Shown here piece after piece: positions 1 to 9,521 of a stretch of DNA of 64,000 nt (the first letter of the stretch is position 1; every line of letters begins with the position of its first letter). The notes below the pieces were generated by a model. It did no database searches. It was not told where the DNA came from and saw only the letters and a list, made by a program, of their open reading frames with translations. The translations under genes and the position numbers were made by a program. Origin of the DNA: Brevibacillus humidisoli (GTDB lineage: Bacteria; Bacillota; Bacilli; Brevibacillales; Brevibacillaceae); assembly GCF_020923435.1 (NCBI RefSeq), contig NZ_CP087263.1:4746001-4810000 (forward strand), read 5' to 3'.

Positions 1-1318
1 ATCGATCATCGACTCGGGGCAGCTTGATGAGGCACGTATCGCAGAACTGCTGAGGGAGGCTGACACTGCGTTCCGGGTGATGAGCGGTTATCTGGACAAC
101 CTGGTTGCGATCAATAGTGAAGGAGCGGAACAGGCGACTGCCTCCGCCAAACACATCTTTGTGTCGGCACAGCAAGAAACGCTATGGTTTTTGGGAGGTG
201 CCTTGATTGCCAGTTTGCTGATTGCCTTGGGGTTGGCCCGTACGATCGTCAATCCGTTGAAAAGCATAACGGCAAACGTGAAGCAGGTCGCTGCAGGTGA
301 CTTGACTGTAGTCCCGCCCTCCTTCCGCTTTCGTGATGAGATCCGCGACCTCGGGGCGGACTTTCAGCAGATGAGTGAACAACTCCGGGCGATCGTGAGT
401 GATGTAAACAGATCGGCAACCAAGGTAGCGGCATCCTCGCAGGAACTGTCAGCTGGAGCGGAACAAACGTCGACGGCCAACCAGCAAGTAAGCGAGATCA
501 TTCAAGAGATTGCCGCCGGTGCAGAACAGGTGGCAGACGGTTCAGAGGCAAGCACTGGTGCCATACAGGCGGTCTCGGGTGGAATCGAACGGATGGCTGA
601 GGCATCGGGCTCTGTCATGCAGGCAACTCAAGCGGCACGTCTGGAGGCCGTTCAAGGCAACGAATCGATCACTCAGGCGGTCGGTCAGATGAGAGGGGTC
701 AACCAGGCGATTGGCTCGTTTGCCTCCCTGATCGAACGGCTGGACGAACGCTCACAGGAGATCGGCGAAATTGTCGGGATGATCGGCAGCATCGCTGCCA
801 TGACCAATCTGCTGTCGCTCAATGCGGCGATTGAGGCCGCACGAGCAGGAGAAAGCGGCCGGGGCTTTGCGGTAGTGGCCGACGAAGTGCGAAGTCTTGC
901 CGAGCAGTCAGAACAATCCGCCGACCGCATCGCCCAATTGATTCGTGACGTCCAGACGGATACGGCACAAGCGGTAAAGGCGATTCAGTCGATTACCGGT
1001 GAAGTGCAGCAGGGAACGGACGACGTGGCTGCCGCAGGTGACGCATTTGAACGGATTCTGGCCGCGATGGAGGAGATGAGCAGGCAGATGGAGCAGATTC
1101 ATGCCGTCTCAGCCGACTTGCGTGCTGATTCGCGAGAGGTGACCGAGACGGTCCAGGCATTTGCCGAAATCGCCGCCGACACATCTGAGCAGACACAAAA
1201 CGTCGCGGCGGCCACTGAGCAGCAGGCCGCAGCCATGCAGGAGATGGCCAACTCGGCGGAACTGCTTCACCAACTGTCTGAAGAGTTAAAAGAAGTGGTG
1301 GGGCGGTTCCGTTATTAA
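1..1318 (+). CDS. Methyl-accepting chemotaxis protein, C-terminal part (cut by window edge)
   Basis: The frame is open to the window edge, so the true start lies to the left; the first in-frame GTG at 77 is not taken as the start. Visible parts in order are the end of an extracellular helical sensor region, one transmembrane helix ([19 protein letters not shown]), a HAMP linker, and a long coiled-coil signalling domain. The receptor tip is recognisable ([17 protein letters not shown]) and is the CheA/CheW contact in this family. The Glu/Gln-rich helices fit methylation by CheR and demethylation by CheB. It acts at the membrane and passes ligand information to the flagellar motor; its ligand cannot be read. 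A terminator follows directly. Confidence 0.93.
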   Translation, partial: SIIDSGQLDEARIAELLREADTAFRVMSGYLDNLVAINSEGAEQATASAKHIFVSAQQETLWFLGGALIASLLIALGLARTIVNPLKSITANVKQVAAGDLTVVPPSFRFRDEIRDLGADFQQMSEQLRAIVSDVNRSATKVAASSQELSAGAEQTSTANQQVSEIIQEIAAGAEQVADGSEASTGAIQAVSGGIERMAEASGSVMQATQAARLEAVQGNESITQAVGQMRGVNQAIGSFASLIERLDERSQEIGEIVGMIGSIAAMTNLLSLNAAIEAARAGESGRGFAVVADEVRSLAEQSEQSADRIAQLIRDVQTDTAQAVKAIQSITGEVQQGTDDVAAAGDAFERILAAMEEMSRQMEQIHAVSADLRADSREVTETVQAFAEIAADTSEQTQNVAAATEQQAAAMQEMANSAELLHQLSEELKEVVGRFRY

Positions 1319-1334
1319 AAAACGATAGGGATGA

Positions 1335-1376
1335 AACAGGGATGCCCTGCACGTCAAGGCATCCCTGTTCCTTTTC
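1335..1376 (+). terminator. Rho-independent terminator after the chemoreceptor gene
   Basis: A perfect 12-bp stem (AACAGGGATGCC at 1335-1346 with its complement at 1358-1369) is followed by CCTTTTCT. It lies 17 bases after the stop codon. Confidence 0.85.
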
Positions 1377-1386
1377 TATTAGACAA

Positions 1387-1470
1387 GTTTTCCGTAGCGA
1401 TAGATTCGTTTTTCGTGCTGACAGATATGGTTTTCCGTAGCGATGGATTAGTTTTCCGCGCTGACGGTAT
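1387..1470. repeat. Imperfect 43-bp tandem duplication over the 3' end of the RND gene
   Basis: Two adjacent units start at 1387 and 1430, each beginning GTTTTCCGTAGCGATRGATT and continuing with a related GCTGAC-containing tail. The second unit covers the last codons and stop of the RND transporter gene on the minus strand, so the spacer unit looks like a duplication of that coding end. Confidence 0.7.
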
Positions 1471-4400
1471 CTTGTCTGATTCGCTTGATCAACGGGTGCA
1501 GCAGTTTCTTCAGCCAGACCACGAGATCATCCAGTAGGGTGTACACAACCGGGATGACAATCAATGTCAGCAGGGTGGAGAAAATCAAGCCGCCAACGAC
1601 CACGGTCGCCATCGGTGCCTGGCTTTCTGCCCCTTCTCCCCAGCCTAGCGCCAGCGGAAACAGGGCCAGCGATGTGGTTAAGGTGGTCATAATGATCGGA
1701 CGCAGTCGAATCGGCCCGGCGGTCAGAATCGCCTTTGTACGGTCTGCCCCCTGCTTTCTCAACATATTGGTAAAGTCAATCAGCACGATCGCATTACGGA
1801 CGACGATACCCGCCAGCAAAACAACTCCAATCAGCGCAGGGACACTGATGGTACGTCCGCTCACCCATAGGCTGAACAGTGCTCCCGTAAAGGAGAGGGG
1901 GACCGACAAGATGATCGACAGGGGATGGACGATCGATTCGAATTGGGCGGCAAGGATCATGTAGACGAGCGCTACAGCCAATCCGAAGGCAAAGATCAAT
2001 CCGCTAAACGACTCTGCCATCTGTGCGTCCTGCCCTTGCTTCTCCACCACGTATCCCGCTGGAAGGGGGAAGGAGGCGATCACCTGATCAAGCTGTTCGC
2101 TGACGCTTCCCAGATCGTAGTCCGGTGCCAACATCGCTGTCACGTTTACCACTTTTGCCGAATTGTACCGCTGGATCGTTTGCGGTCCGACTCCCATGGT
2201 GACAGTTGCCACATCTTTTACCTGCACTCTTTCCCCTTTCGAGGTAACCAGCGTCAGGTTCTGTATATCCTCCAGATCAGATATCTGACCGCTCTCGAAC
2301 TTGAGGGTGACATCGATCTCTGTCCCGCCGCTTTCCAACTGCGTGGCCACCTGGCCGTCCAGCCATTCTCTCAGGAGCGTCGGAATTGTCGATTGTTCGA
2401 TCCCTAAGTCCGCTGCTTTTTTGCGGTCGAGGGAGATGTGGACCTCGCTGCTGGTCTCCTCCAGTGAGGTATCCGCTTCCCGGATGCCCTCCACTTGACT
2501 GATCTGTGCAGCCAGGCTTTCTGCAAGCTCTTTCAGCATCTGATCATCATTGCCGCGTAGAGCGTAGGAGATCGGTGTAGCGCCGCCCATGCCTCCCACA
2601 CGTCCGCCGCTAAAACCGCCTCCTAGTCCGGGCATCGTATTGCTGCTTGCTTCACTGATGCGGATGCGGGCACCAGGGAAGATATTAAGCACAGTGCGCA
2701 GTTCTTCTACGACTTCCGCCGTGCTCCGCTCCCGTTCGGACAAATCTTTGAGGCGCAGGGTGAAAGCCCCGGTATTTGCGGAACTGCCTCCGAACCCGGC
2801 ACCTGTTCCACTGCGACTGCCTACACTGGAAAAGATCGTCTCTACCTCAGGGAATTGTTCAATCAACTGGTAAGCCTTTTCCACTGTTTCGCGCGTCGTC
2901 TCCAGCTGCGTGTCTGACGGCAGCTGGATGGAAACGTTGATCTCGCCCTGATCTGTAGTCGGCATGTACTCGGAGCCGATGAACGGAACCAGACTAAATC
3001 CGCCTGTCATGGCCAGGATCGCAATCACGACTACCGATTTCCGATGGTGCAAAGCCCAGTTGAGCATCTTTTGATAAAACAGCACCCATCCCGCTTCTTG
3101 ACTCAGCTCACGCACAACGGGTGTACGCTTCGCCTGTCCCTTTTGCCGGGTGGAGATCCAGCGAGAGGCGAGCATAGGGGTCAGGGTGAGCGAAACGATC
3201 AGCGAAACGAGCAGGGAGAAGGAGACCGTCACAGCCATGTCGCGGAACAACTGAGAGGTCACCCCTTCGACAAACACGATCGGCAGAAATACGGCGACCG
3301 TCGTCAAAGTGGCTGCGATGACCGGCATCGCCACTTCTTTTGTCCCTCGGAAAGCGGCTTCCCGGCTGCTTAGCCCACTCTCCTTGTTGCGATAGATGTT
3401 CTCCAGTACGACGATGGCGTCGTCCACAATCATTCCCACCCCGAGGGTTAGACCGCCCAGACTCATGATGTTGATCGACATGTCGGTGAAGTACATCAGG
3501 ACAAAGGTGCTGATGATCGAAATCGGGATCACCATGCTGATGATAAACGTATTTTTAACACTCTTCAGGAAAAAGAGGATGATAAACATCGCCAGGATCC
3601 CGCCGATGTAGGTGTCGTGAACCAACGTGTCGATCGATTGGCGGATAAAGGACGATTGATCGGAAATCGTCTCCACTTGAATATCATTTGTAAAGGAAGC
3701 TTTGACCTGATCCAATTCCTCATTGATCGCATCGACGAGGGCAACTGTGTTGGTTCCCGACTGTTTTTGTACGGTTACAGAGACGGTGGGGACACCGTTC
3801 AGCTTGCTTTCCACTGTCACTTCCTGGTAGCCGTCCCGAATCACGGCGATGTCTTGCAGATTGACATAGCCGTCCTGGAGCGGGATCGATATCTCCCGGA
3901 TATCCTGCACAGATGAGAACTTACCGATGGAGCGTACCAGATAGGAGGAAGAGCCTTCGGTCACGTTTCCGGCGGAAGCGTTCGTGTTTTCGCTGCTTAA
4001 CTGCCGGGAGATGTCTGACATCGTCAAGCCGTATTGTTCCAGTCGGTATGGATCAACGAGGATTTCAATCTCCCGCTCCAGTCCTCCGGAAACGGTGACG
4101 GAGGCTACACCCTCAATCTTCTCCAATGAGGGGACGACCGATTGTTCGACCAGTGCCTTTAGCTGTGCCGCATCCATTTCAGATGAGACGGCGAATGTGA
4201 GCACAGGGGAGCTGTTTGGGTCGTAGTTGGCTACCGTTGGTGTATCAACATCGTCTGGAAGGCTGCGTTTCGCCCGTTCCAGTTTCTGCTGCATCTCGGC
4301 GATCACTTCATCCATATCCGTTCCGTAATCGAATTCTGCCATCACCATGGATGAGCCTTCACGTGAGGTGGAGCGGAGCGATTTGAGCCCGGCGACGGTA

Positions 4401-4615
4401 GATATGGCATTCTCCACTGGCTTGGTGATCAGATTTTCGATCTCCTCTGGTCCTACGCCGCTGTAGGAGGTGATGACGGCAGCCGTCGGGATCTCAATAT
4501 CGGGGTAGAGATCGATGGGAATGCGGGTCAGCGAAATGATGCCCAAGATGATGACGATCAGGACGCCCATCATGACGGTTACCGGTCTCTCGATGGAATG
4601 CTTGGATATTTTCAT
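1448..4615 (-). CDS. RND-family multidrug efflux transporter (AcrB/SwrC type)
   Basis: This 1055-residue protein has the normal length and plan of hydrophobe/amphiphile efflux RND pumps. It has an N-terminal membrane helix, a large extracytoplasmic porter domain, helices 2-6, a second porter domain (with a glycine-rich stretch near residues 645-675), and helices 8-12. The helix 4 proton-relay motif GMIVDDAIVVLENI is visible. In Gram-positive bacteria such pumps (e.g. SwrC/YerP of Bacillus) export lipopeptides and other amphiphiles by proton antiport. The ATG at 4615 has an AGGAGGTGAT ribosome binding site. The gene lies 16 bases after the adaptor lipoprotein gene, so the two are surely cotranscribed. 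The 3' end falls in a tandem duplication. Confidence 0.93.
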   Translation of the reverse strand: MKISKHSIERPVTVMMGVLIVIILGIISLTRIPIDLYPDIEIPTAAVITSYSGVGPEEIENLITKPVENAISTVAGLKSLRSTSREGSSMVMAEFDYGTDMDEVIAEMQQKLERAKRSLPDDVDTPTVANYDPNSSPVLTFAVSSEMDAAQLKALVEQSVVPSLEKIEGVASVTVSGGLEREIEILVDPYRLEQYGLTMSDISRQLSSENTNASAGNVTEGSSSYLVRSIGKFSSVQDIREISIPLQDGYVNLQDIAVIRDGYQEVTVESKLNGVPTVSVTVQKQSGTNTVALVDAINEELDQVKASFTNDIQVETISDQSSFIRQSIDTLVHDTYIGGILAMFIILFFLKSVKNTFIISMVIPISIISTFVLMYFTDMSINIMSLGGLTLGVGMIVDDAIVVLENIYRNKESGLSSREAAFRGTKEVAMPVIAATLTTVAVFLPIVFVEGVTSQLFRDMAVTVSFSLLVSLIVSLTLTPMLASRWISTRQKGQAKRTPVVRELSQEAGWVLFYQKMLNWALHHRKSVVVIAILAMTGGFSLVPFIGSEYMPTTDQGEINVSIQLPSDTQLETTRETVEKAYQLIEQFPEVETIFSSVGSRSGTGAGFGGSSANTGAFTLRLKDLSERERSTAEVVEELRTVLNIFPGARIRISEASSNTMPGLGGGFSGGRVGGMGGATPISYALRGNDDQMLKELAESLAAQISQVEGIREADTSLEETSSEVHISLDRKKAADLGIEQSTIPTLLREWLDGQVATQLESGGTEIDVTLKFESGQISDLEDIQNLTLVTSKGERVQVKDVATVTMGVGPQTIQRYNSAKVVNVTAMLAPDYDLGSVSEQLDQVIASFPLPAGYVVEKQGQDAQMAESFSGLIFAFGLAVALVYMILAAQFESIVHPLSIILSVPLSFTGALFSLWVSGRTISVPALIGVVLLAGIVVRNAIVLIDFTNMLRKQGADRTKAILTAGPIRLRPIIMTTLTTSLALFPLALGWGEGAESQAPMATVVVGGLIFSTLLTLIVIPVVYTLLDDLVVWLKKLLHPLIKRIRQDTVSAEN

Positions 4616-4631
4616 ATCAGATCACCTCCTG

Positions 4632-6014
4632 TCAGTTGGCGGAATTGGTGCGACCGCCTTGCGGATCGCGGGTACCCGATCCTCGCTGGGAGTCGCTCCC
4701 CTGCTGTATTTTCGTTTTGCCCTGATCTTGTGAGGTGTTTTCCGTATCGTTTGGGTTGGTGTCGATGGCGTTGCCCTGATTCATGATGGTGACCGCACTT
4801 CCTGGATAGAGCGTGTTTTGCCCTTTGACGACGATTTGCTGGCCTGCGGTTAGACCGGATGTAATCTCCGTGCGCTCGCCATCGGATTCACCTGTGGTTA
4901 CCTCTACCTGGTTAGCCGTATTGTTTTCCACGACGTAGAGGTATGTCTTGTTGTCTTTGGTTACAATCGCTTCGCTGGGTACGACGATGGCGTTGCGCTG
5001 ATTTTTATGTAGCTCCAGTGATGCCAGCATCCCCACCTTTGCTTTCCCTTCCGGATCGGAAATGCTGATCTCGATCGGATACATCTTGCTGTCGTCTGCT
5101 TTCGGGCTGACCGAGATGACGTTCCCGTCTGTCTGATAGCCGATGGACGACACATCCACCTGGAAGGTTTGCCCCACTGCAATCGTTCCTACCTGGCTCT
5201 CACTGACGGATGTGACCACCTTCATTGTGCTGATGTCGGTAATCGTCGCAATCGCCGAACTGGTTCCGATCGATTCCCCGACAGAGACGGGCAGTTCCGC
5301 GATCACACCGTCGATCGGGGCGGCAATCGCAGCATTGTCGTAGTTGGACTGGGCGATCGTGTAATCCGTCCGCGCTTGTGTCAGCTGAATCTCCAACACC
5401 TTGAGCGAGGATTCGGTCGGTCCGGATTGCTCCATTTCAAGTGACTGCTGCAGATTTTCGTAGGACGTCTTGGCGCTGATCATCTGCATCTCGGCTTCTT
5501 CGACGACTTGCTGCGAGACGGCTCCTTCCTCATAGAGGGTCTGGTTCCGTTCGAAGTTTTTTTGGGCTGCTTCGTACTTCGCTTTCGCTTCGGCTACCGA
5601 GTTTTGCATCTGCGCCAGCGACTCAGGTCTGGTTGTGCTTTTCCCTTCTTCATAACGGGCGTTCGCAAGTGCCAGCGCTTCTTCTGCCTTCTGCAGCTCC
5701 AGCTTTAGATCTTCTTCATCGAGTCGGGCGATGATCTGCCCGGCTTTTACGGACTCACCCACTTTTACCAAGATCTGCTCGATGCGCCCGGAAGCTTTCG
5801 GCGTAACCGTTACCTCCTGATTCGCTTCCAGACGACCACTAAACGTGCTCGTTTCAGCAAACGGTTCTAAGGCTGCCGTACTTACTTCCACCGGCACAGA
5901 TTGTTGATTGCTGCGCTGCATCCTTGCTGCTGTTTCGTTTGCTGCGGAGCAGCCTGTGATGAACAACAGCATGGACAGGAGCGCTGCCGCTACATGAAAC
6001 GGTTTCTTCTCCAA
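4632..6014 (-). CDS. RND efflux periplasmic-adaptor (membrane fusion) lipoprotein
   Basis: This is a 460-residue HlyD/MFP-family adaptor. The N-terminus is a lipoprotein signal peptide with lipobox ITGC, so the mature protein should be lipid-anchored outside the membrane. Next come a biotinyl-lipoyl-like segment (VTVTPKASGRIEQILVKVGE), a long coiled-coil hairpin (about residues 105-220), a second lipoyl half, a beta-barrel and a membrane-proximal domain. The C-terminal 50 residues are low-complexity, Gln/Thr/Gly rich. The start is TTG at 6014 with AGGAGGAG upstream. It partners the RND pump encoded just downstream. Direct-repeat boxes upstream suggest control by the neighbouring response regulator. 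Confidence 0.9.
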   Translation of the reverse strand: MEKKPFHVAAALLSMLLFITGCSAANETAARMQRSNQQSVPVEVSTAALEPFAETSTFSGRLEANQEVTVTPKASGRIEQILVKVGESVKAGQIIARLDEEDLKLELQKAEEALALANARYEEGKSTTRPESLAQMQNSVAEAKAKYEAAQKNFERNQTLYEEGAVSQQVVEEAEMQMISAKTSYENLQQSLEMEQSGPTESSLKVLEIQLTQARTDYTIAQSNYDNAAIAAPIDGVIAELPVSVGESIGTSSAIATITDISTMKVVTSVSESQVGTIAVGQTFQVDVSSIGYQTDGNVISVSPKADDSKMYPIEISISDPEGKAKVGMLASLELHKNQRNAIVVPSEAIVTKDNKTYLYVVENNTANQVEVTTGESDGERTEITSGLTAGQQIVVKGQNTLYPGSAVTIMNQGNAIDTNPNDTENTSQDQGKTKIQQGSDSQRGSGTRDPQGGRTNSAN

Positions 6015-6043
6015 GATACTTCTCCTCCTAAGGTAACATAGCG

Positions 6044-6120
6044 TTCTGACAACGGGACAAAATAACTGTCTGCTTCTGACAAAGCCTACCAGACAAACAT
6101 GTCAGACAAATGTCAAAGCC
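6044..6120. promoter_or_regulatory. Direct-repeat boxes upstream of the efflux operon (candidate response-regulator sites)
   Basis: Read on the minus strand, the 30-110 bases before the adaptor gene contain several copies of TTTGTCTG/TTTGTCAG spaced about 13-14 bases apart, plus two further TTGTC elements nearer the gene. OmpR/PhoB-family regulators bind such direct repeats. The box at 6100-6114 recurs with one change at 9522-9536, before the repeat-protein gene. The regulator assignment is inferred. Confidence 0.5.
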
Positions 6121-6154
6121 CGATGGTACCGGGACGTGGAGCAGATAATGGCAA

Positions 6155-6186
6155 TAAAAAAGACAGTGTGGCTTTGCCATACCGTC
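6155..6186 (-). terminator. Terminator after the histidine kinase gene
   Basis: On the minus strand an 11-bp stem with one mismatch (GACGGTATGGC / GCCACACTGTC, loop AAA) is followed by TTTTTT. It separates the two-component genes from the efflux genes as distinct transcription units. Confidence 0.8.
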
Positions 6187-6203
6187 TAAGAATGCCGTTT
6201 TTG

Positions 6204-7625
6204 CTATTTTGCCACCAGCAGAGTAAAGATGGACCCTTTTCCTGGGGTGCTTTTCGTCAGCAGCAGATCGCCTCCGAGGGCTTTTGCGATCATTTTGCTA
6301 AAAGGGAGTCCCAACCCTAAGCCCCTGACCCGATGTTTTTTCTCTGCTCCCCGAAAGAAGCGTTCAAAAATCAGATGCTGTTCTTGCTCCGGGATGCCGC
6401 TGCCGTTGTCCTGAACGTCAACCTGGATGTAATCATCTTGTTGGCGGAGAAAAACATCGATCGTTCCTTCTTCGCCGATTGCTTGTTTGGCGTTGTTGAG
6501 CAAGTTGTACAGGATTTGCTGGATTCGCATAGGATCCGTATCGGCCGAGATCGTTTCGTCAGGCAGATGGGTACGCAGGGTAAAGCGGTTCTCTTCATGT
6601 CCAATCGTCCATTGGTAGACGATCTCTTGCACCAGTTGATTCATGTTTTGTCTCTCTTTTCGGACGGTGATCTCTCCAACAGCCAGGGAATTGAAGTCAA
6701 GCAGATCCTCTACCATTTTTTGCAGGCGATTGGTCTCTTTCGTACAGATCTGCAAAAACTCTTTGGCTTCTTCACCTGTTACGATCCCATCCTGAACGGC
6801 TTGGATCAGCCCGCTAATCGATGTGACAGGCGTTTTCAACTCATGTGTGACCCCTGCCAGCAATTCGGTCCGCATCATCTCCAATTGACGCAGACGGTCA
6901 GCCATCTCTTTAAATGAATCGATCAGTTCGTACAGCTCTAATTCCTTGACGTCCGGCTGCAGGGCAACATCGTAATTGCCGGATACAATCTGTTTGGCGG
7001 CGTCAGCAACCTCTTTGATCGGTCGGGAGAGTTTGCGGGTGAGCAAATAAATAACACCCCATCCCAGCAACCCCAGGCTTCCCAGCATGATGATCAGGAA
7101 TTGCATCTGTTCCTTATTTTGGGTCAGGTCTTCTTCGTGCAGCAGCAGCGCAACCCAGCCGATCGTAGCTCCGTTGCTGACGATTTTACGTTTGACCAGA
7201 TGCAAGGTATCATCATTCATTCCTGTGATGGTTTCGACTGCACTCTCTTCGTTCGGCGGTACAAAGAGAGAGGGCGGCAGCGACACGTGAGGCGGGAATC
7301 CTTTTGGTTTGAACAAGATTTGTCTGTTTTGGCTGATGACGAACACAATGATCTTGCTGTCTGGCTCCAGAAAACGCTCACGACTGGCAATCAACCTGGG
7401 CAGCGTCGGAGCAATCCGGATTCGTCCATATTCATCATCTACGATACGATCAGCCAGTTCTTCTGCTATCAGTTTCATCATGCCCAAGCGTTTTTCCGTC
7501 ACGCTGTGTTTGATCCAGTACGTGGAGATGATGCCGATCACCAGCAAGCCAACACACAAGATCAGCAGATAACGTGTCGTCCAGAATTGCAGCAGTGAGA
7601 TGCGGTGTTCATCTTTCGTTGACAT
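6204..7625 (-). CDS. Sensor histidine kinase (HAMP-HisKA-HATPase)
   Basis: This 473-residue membrane kinase starts at the ATG at 7625 (MSTKDEH); the open frame runs further upstream, but that part overlaps the regulator gene and is not conserved-looking. TM1 is about residues 18-38, followed by an extracytoplasmic sensor of about 135 residues, TM2 at 176-195, and a HAMP linker. The HisKA phospho-acceptor is His261 in VTHELKTPV. The HATPase domain shows an N-box (LLNNAKQAI) and G-boxes (DNGSGIP, GLGLGLPFS). It overlaps the response regulator gene by 17 bases and so is translationally coupled to it. Its position beside the pump and boxes suggests it senses an agent the pump exports (inference). 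Confidence 0.93.
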   Translation of the reverse strand: MSTKDEHRISLLQFWTTRYLLILCVGLLVIGIISTYWIKHSVTEKRLGMMKLIAEELADRIVDDEYGRIRIAPTLPRLIASRERFLEPDSKIIVFVISQNRQILFKPKGFPPHVSLPPSLFVPPNEESAVETITGMNDDTLHLVKRKIVSNGATIGWVALLLHEEDLTQNKEQMQFLIIMLGSLGLLGWGVIYLLTRKLSRPIKEVADAAKQIVSGNYDVALQPDVKELELYELIDSFKEMADRLRQLEMMRTELLAGVTHELKTPVTSISGLIQAVQDGIVTGEEAKEFLQICTKETNRLQKMVEDLLDFNSLAVGEITVRKERQNMNQLVQEIVYQWTIGHEENRFTLRTHLPDETISADTDPMRIQQILYNLLNNAKQAIGEEGTIDVFLRQQDDYIQVDVQDNGSGIPEQEQHLIFERFFRGAEKKHRVRGLGLGLPFSKMIAKALGGDLLLTKSTPGKGSIFTLLVAK

Positions 7626-8295
7626 ATAGTTGATACCCCAATCCTCGCAGCGTTCGGATTTCTCCCTCAGATGACGGCCAGTTCTCCAGTGTTCGTCTGA
7701 TCCGTTTGATCGCCAAATCGACAGCCCGATCACTGCCCTCATAATCAAGTCCCCATACATGTTCGATTAACTGTTCCCGGGTAAAGGTTTGGTTCGGGTG
7801 GCGGGCCAGAAATAAAAACAGGGACAAGTCCCGTGGTGTAAAAGCGAGCTCCAGCCCATGCAGCGTTACCGTATGAGCTTTGAAGTCGACCTTCAGACCG
7901 CCGAGGTATTTGATTCTCTGATCCTCCATGACGCGTGCTGGTCGTCGCAAAACGGCATTGACCCGAGCCACTACCTCTTCTGCGATAAACGGCTTCGTAA
8001 TGTAATCGTCTGCTCCTTGATTCAAGCCTGACAGTTTATGATTGATTTGTCCGAGGGCCGTCAGCATGATCACCGGACAGGAGCTCCTCTCGCGTATATA
8101 CTGTAAAATGCTCCATCCATCCTGTTCCGGCAGCATTACGTCCAGCAGGACAAGTGAAGGAGTAGAAATAGCAAACTTTTGAATCGCTTCTTTACCGGTA
8201 AACGCTTGTTCCACCTGGTACTCTGCTTTTTCCAGGTAAGCCTTTAGGACTCGCGATATAACGAGTTCATCTTCAACAAGCAAGATCTGTTTCAT
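7609..8295 (-). CDS. OmpR/PhoB-family response regulator
   Basis: A 228-residue regulator. The receiver domain has acidic residues in VEDE, phospho-acceptor Asp52 in LLDVMLPEQDG, and the conserved Lys of YITKPF. A winged-helix DNA-binding domain occupies the C-terminal 100 residues (LIEHVWGLDYEGSDRAVDLA and RTLRGLGYQL). The start is the ATG at 8295, preceded by AAGGTGAGG; longer in-frame starts add a non-conserved tail. It forms an operon with the kinase. Direct-repeat boxes before the efflux operon and before the repeat-protein gene are candidate targets. Confidence 0.93.
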   Translation of the reverse strand: MKQILLVEDELVISRVLKAYLEKAEYQVEQAFTGKEAIQKFAISTPSLVLLDVMLPEQDGWSILQYIRERSSCPVIMLTALGQINHKLSGLNQGADDYITKPFIAEEVVARVNAVLRRPARVMEDQRIKYLGGLKVDFKAHTVTLHGLELAFTPRDLSLFLFLARHPNQTFTREQLIEHVWGLDYEGSDRAVDLAIKRIRRTLENWPSSEGEIRTLRGLGYQLYVNER

Positions 8296-8463
8296 GAAGC
8301 ACCTCACCTTGGCGCATAAAATCTTGGTAAGCTGTTTGGCATCCACATCATGACAGGCACGATGCGGGGGTGTGTCATGTCCGGTCATGATCCGCTTCTA
8401 TTGCCCATCATTGTATCACGAAAGCTGCAACACATATATGACAGTGAGAGGAGGGGGTTCCAT

Positions 8464-8505
8464 CAAAAACAGCAGAGGGGAACATGGTTGTCCCACCATG
8501 TTCCC
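8464..8505 (-). terminator. Terminator after the repeat-protein gene
   Basis: A perfect 10-bp stem (GGGAACATGG at 8478-8487 with its complement at 8496-8505) is followed on the minus strand by a run ending GTTTTTG. It isolates this gene from the two-component operon downstream. Confidence 0.75.
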
Positions 8506-8516
8506 GCGCATCTGGG

Positions 8517-9446
8517 TTATTCTGCTTTTTGCTCCGCCTTTTCTTGCAGTTCCGACAGCATCTGTTCCAGCAACTCATGGATTTGGTCTGTGTCGTTTGC
8601 CTCAACTGCCTGCTGCAACTGGCTCCACTTCTCATCGTGTTGGACTTTTACACGGAACGGCACACCCAGCTCGGCCAACTGAGCTTCGGCTTCTTCTTGT
8701 GTGATCGATCCGTCTTTCAACTGCTGGCGGATCTCATCCAGTTTTTGTTTGGTAGCTTCGTCCAGTTCAGGACGGTTCATGATCTTGAGGAAGGGGGGAT
8801 GTTCGATGCCCAGCTCGGCCAACTGAGCTTCGGCTTCTTCTTGTGTGATCGATCCGTCTTTCAACTGCTGGCGGATCTCATCCAGTTTTTGTTTGGTAGC
8901 TTCGTCCAGTTCAGGACGGTTCATGATCTTGAGGAAGCGGGGATGTTCGATGCCCAGCTCGGCCAACTGAGCTTCGGCTTCTTCTTGTGTGATCGATCCG
9001 TCCTTCAACTGCTGGCGAATCTCATCCAGTTTTTGCTTGGTAGCTTCGTCTAGTTCAGGACGGTTCATGATCTTGAGGAAGCGGGGATGTTCGATGCCCA
9101 GTTCAGCCAACTGTGCCTCAGCTTCTTCTTGTGTAATGGATCCGTCTTTTAGCTGTTGGCGGATCTCATCCAGCTTTTGCTTGGTGGCCTCGTCCAGCTT
9201 CGGATGAAGCTGCTCGAAGACGGCTTCAAAGTCATCAACCAAATCAGGTGCATAGGTGTTGATGAGATTCATCAACTGCTCATGTTTTCCCATACCAGCG
9301 TCTGGCCCCCGCTGAGCCACTATTACCTGCTTTTGCAGACTATCGTCCGCTGTGGTATCGGCGTTGGTAGCTGCAAACACGGAGAAGGGGGCAACCACAG
9401 AGAGGGCCAGGGCTCCAGTTAGAATTGGGGTAGTGATTCGTTTCAT
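8517..9446 (-). CDS. Exported protein with four tandem 48-residue helical repeats
   Basis: 309 residues. A Sec signal peptide (MKRITTPILTGALALSVVAPF, cleavage near AATNA) is followed by a spacer and then tandem repeats from residue 84 to about 262. Each unit contains LDEATKQKLDEIRQQLKDGS, ITQEEAEAQLAELG and a linker with HPRFLKIMNRPE; the fourth is partial. The C-terminal tail is acidic and coiled-coil-like. The repeats resemble the short helix-turn-helix units seen in YckD-like (DUF2680-type) secreted proteins, but I am not certain of family membership. The promoter region shares a 15-bp box with the efflux operon, suggesting an envelope-stress role (inference). The start is the ATG at 9446 with AAAGGAG. 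Confidence 0.82.
   Translation of the reverse strand: MKRITTPILTGALALSVVAPFSVFAATNADTTADDSLQKQVIVAQRGPDAGMGKHEQLMNLINTYAPDLVDDFEAVFEQLHPKLDEATKQKLDEIRQQLKDGSITQEEAEAQLAELGIEHPRFLKIMNRPELDEATKQKLDEIRQQLKDGSITQEEAEAQLAELGIEHPRFLKIMNRPELDEATKQKLDEIRQQLKDGSITQEEAEAQLAELGIEHPPFLKIMNRPELDEATKQKLDEIRQQLKDGSITQEEAEAQLAELGVPFRVKVQHDEKWSQLQQAVEANDTDQIHELLEQMLSELQEKAEQKAE
8661..9197. repeat. Tandem 144-bp coding repeats (about 3.7 units)
   Basis: A marker near GTGATCGATCCGTC recurs at 8701, 8845 and 8989, and in altered form at 9133, exactly 144 bases apart. Units 1-3 are nearly identical at DNA level, which indicates recent duplication or homogenisation; the unit nearest the gene start is the most divergent. 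Confidence 0.9.
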
Positions 9447-9521
9447 ATGATCGTGCTCCTTTCAAAATCTTGATTATGGTGGAGGGGTGAACCTCACAGT
9501 CCAAAGAATAGAGAAGCAATG

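Noticed and set aside
8484-9053. Plus-strand frame with repeated FFLCDRSVFQLL units
   Set aside because: It is the reverse complement of the tandem repeats in the exported protein gene, which has a signal peptide and a ribosome binding site.
8661-9197. CRISPR-like array
   Set aside because: The repeats are contiguous 144-bp coding units without spacers.
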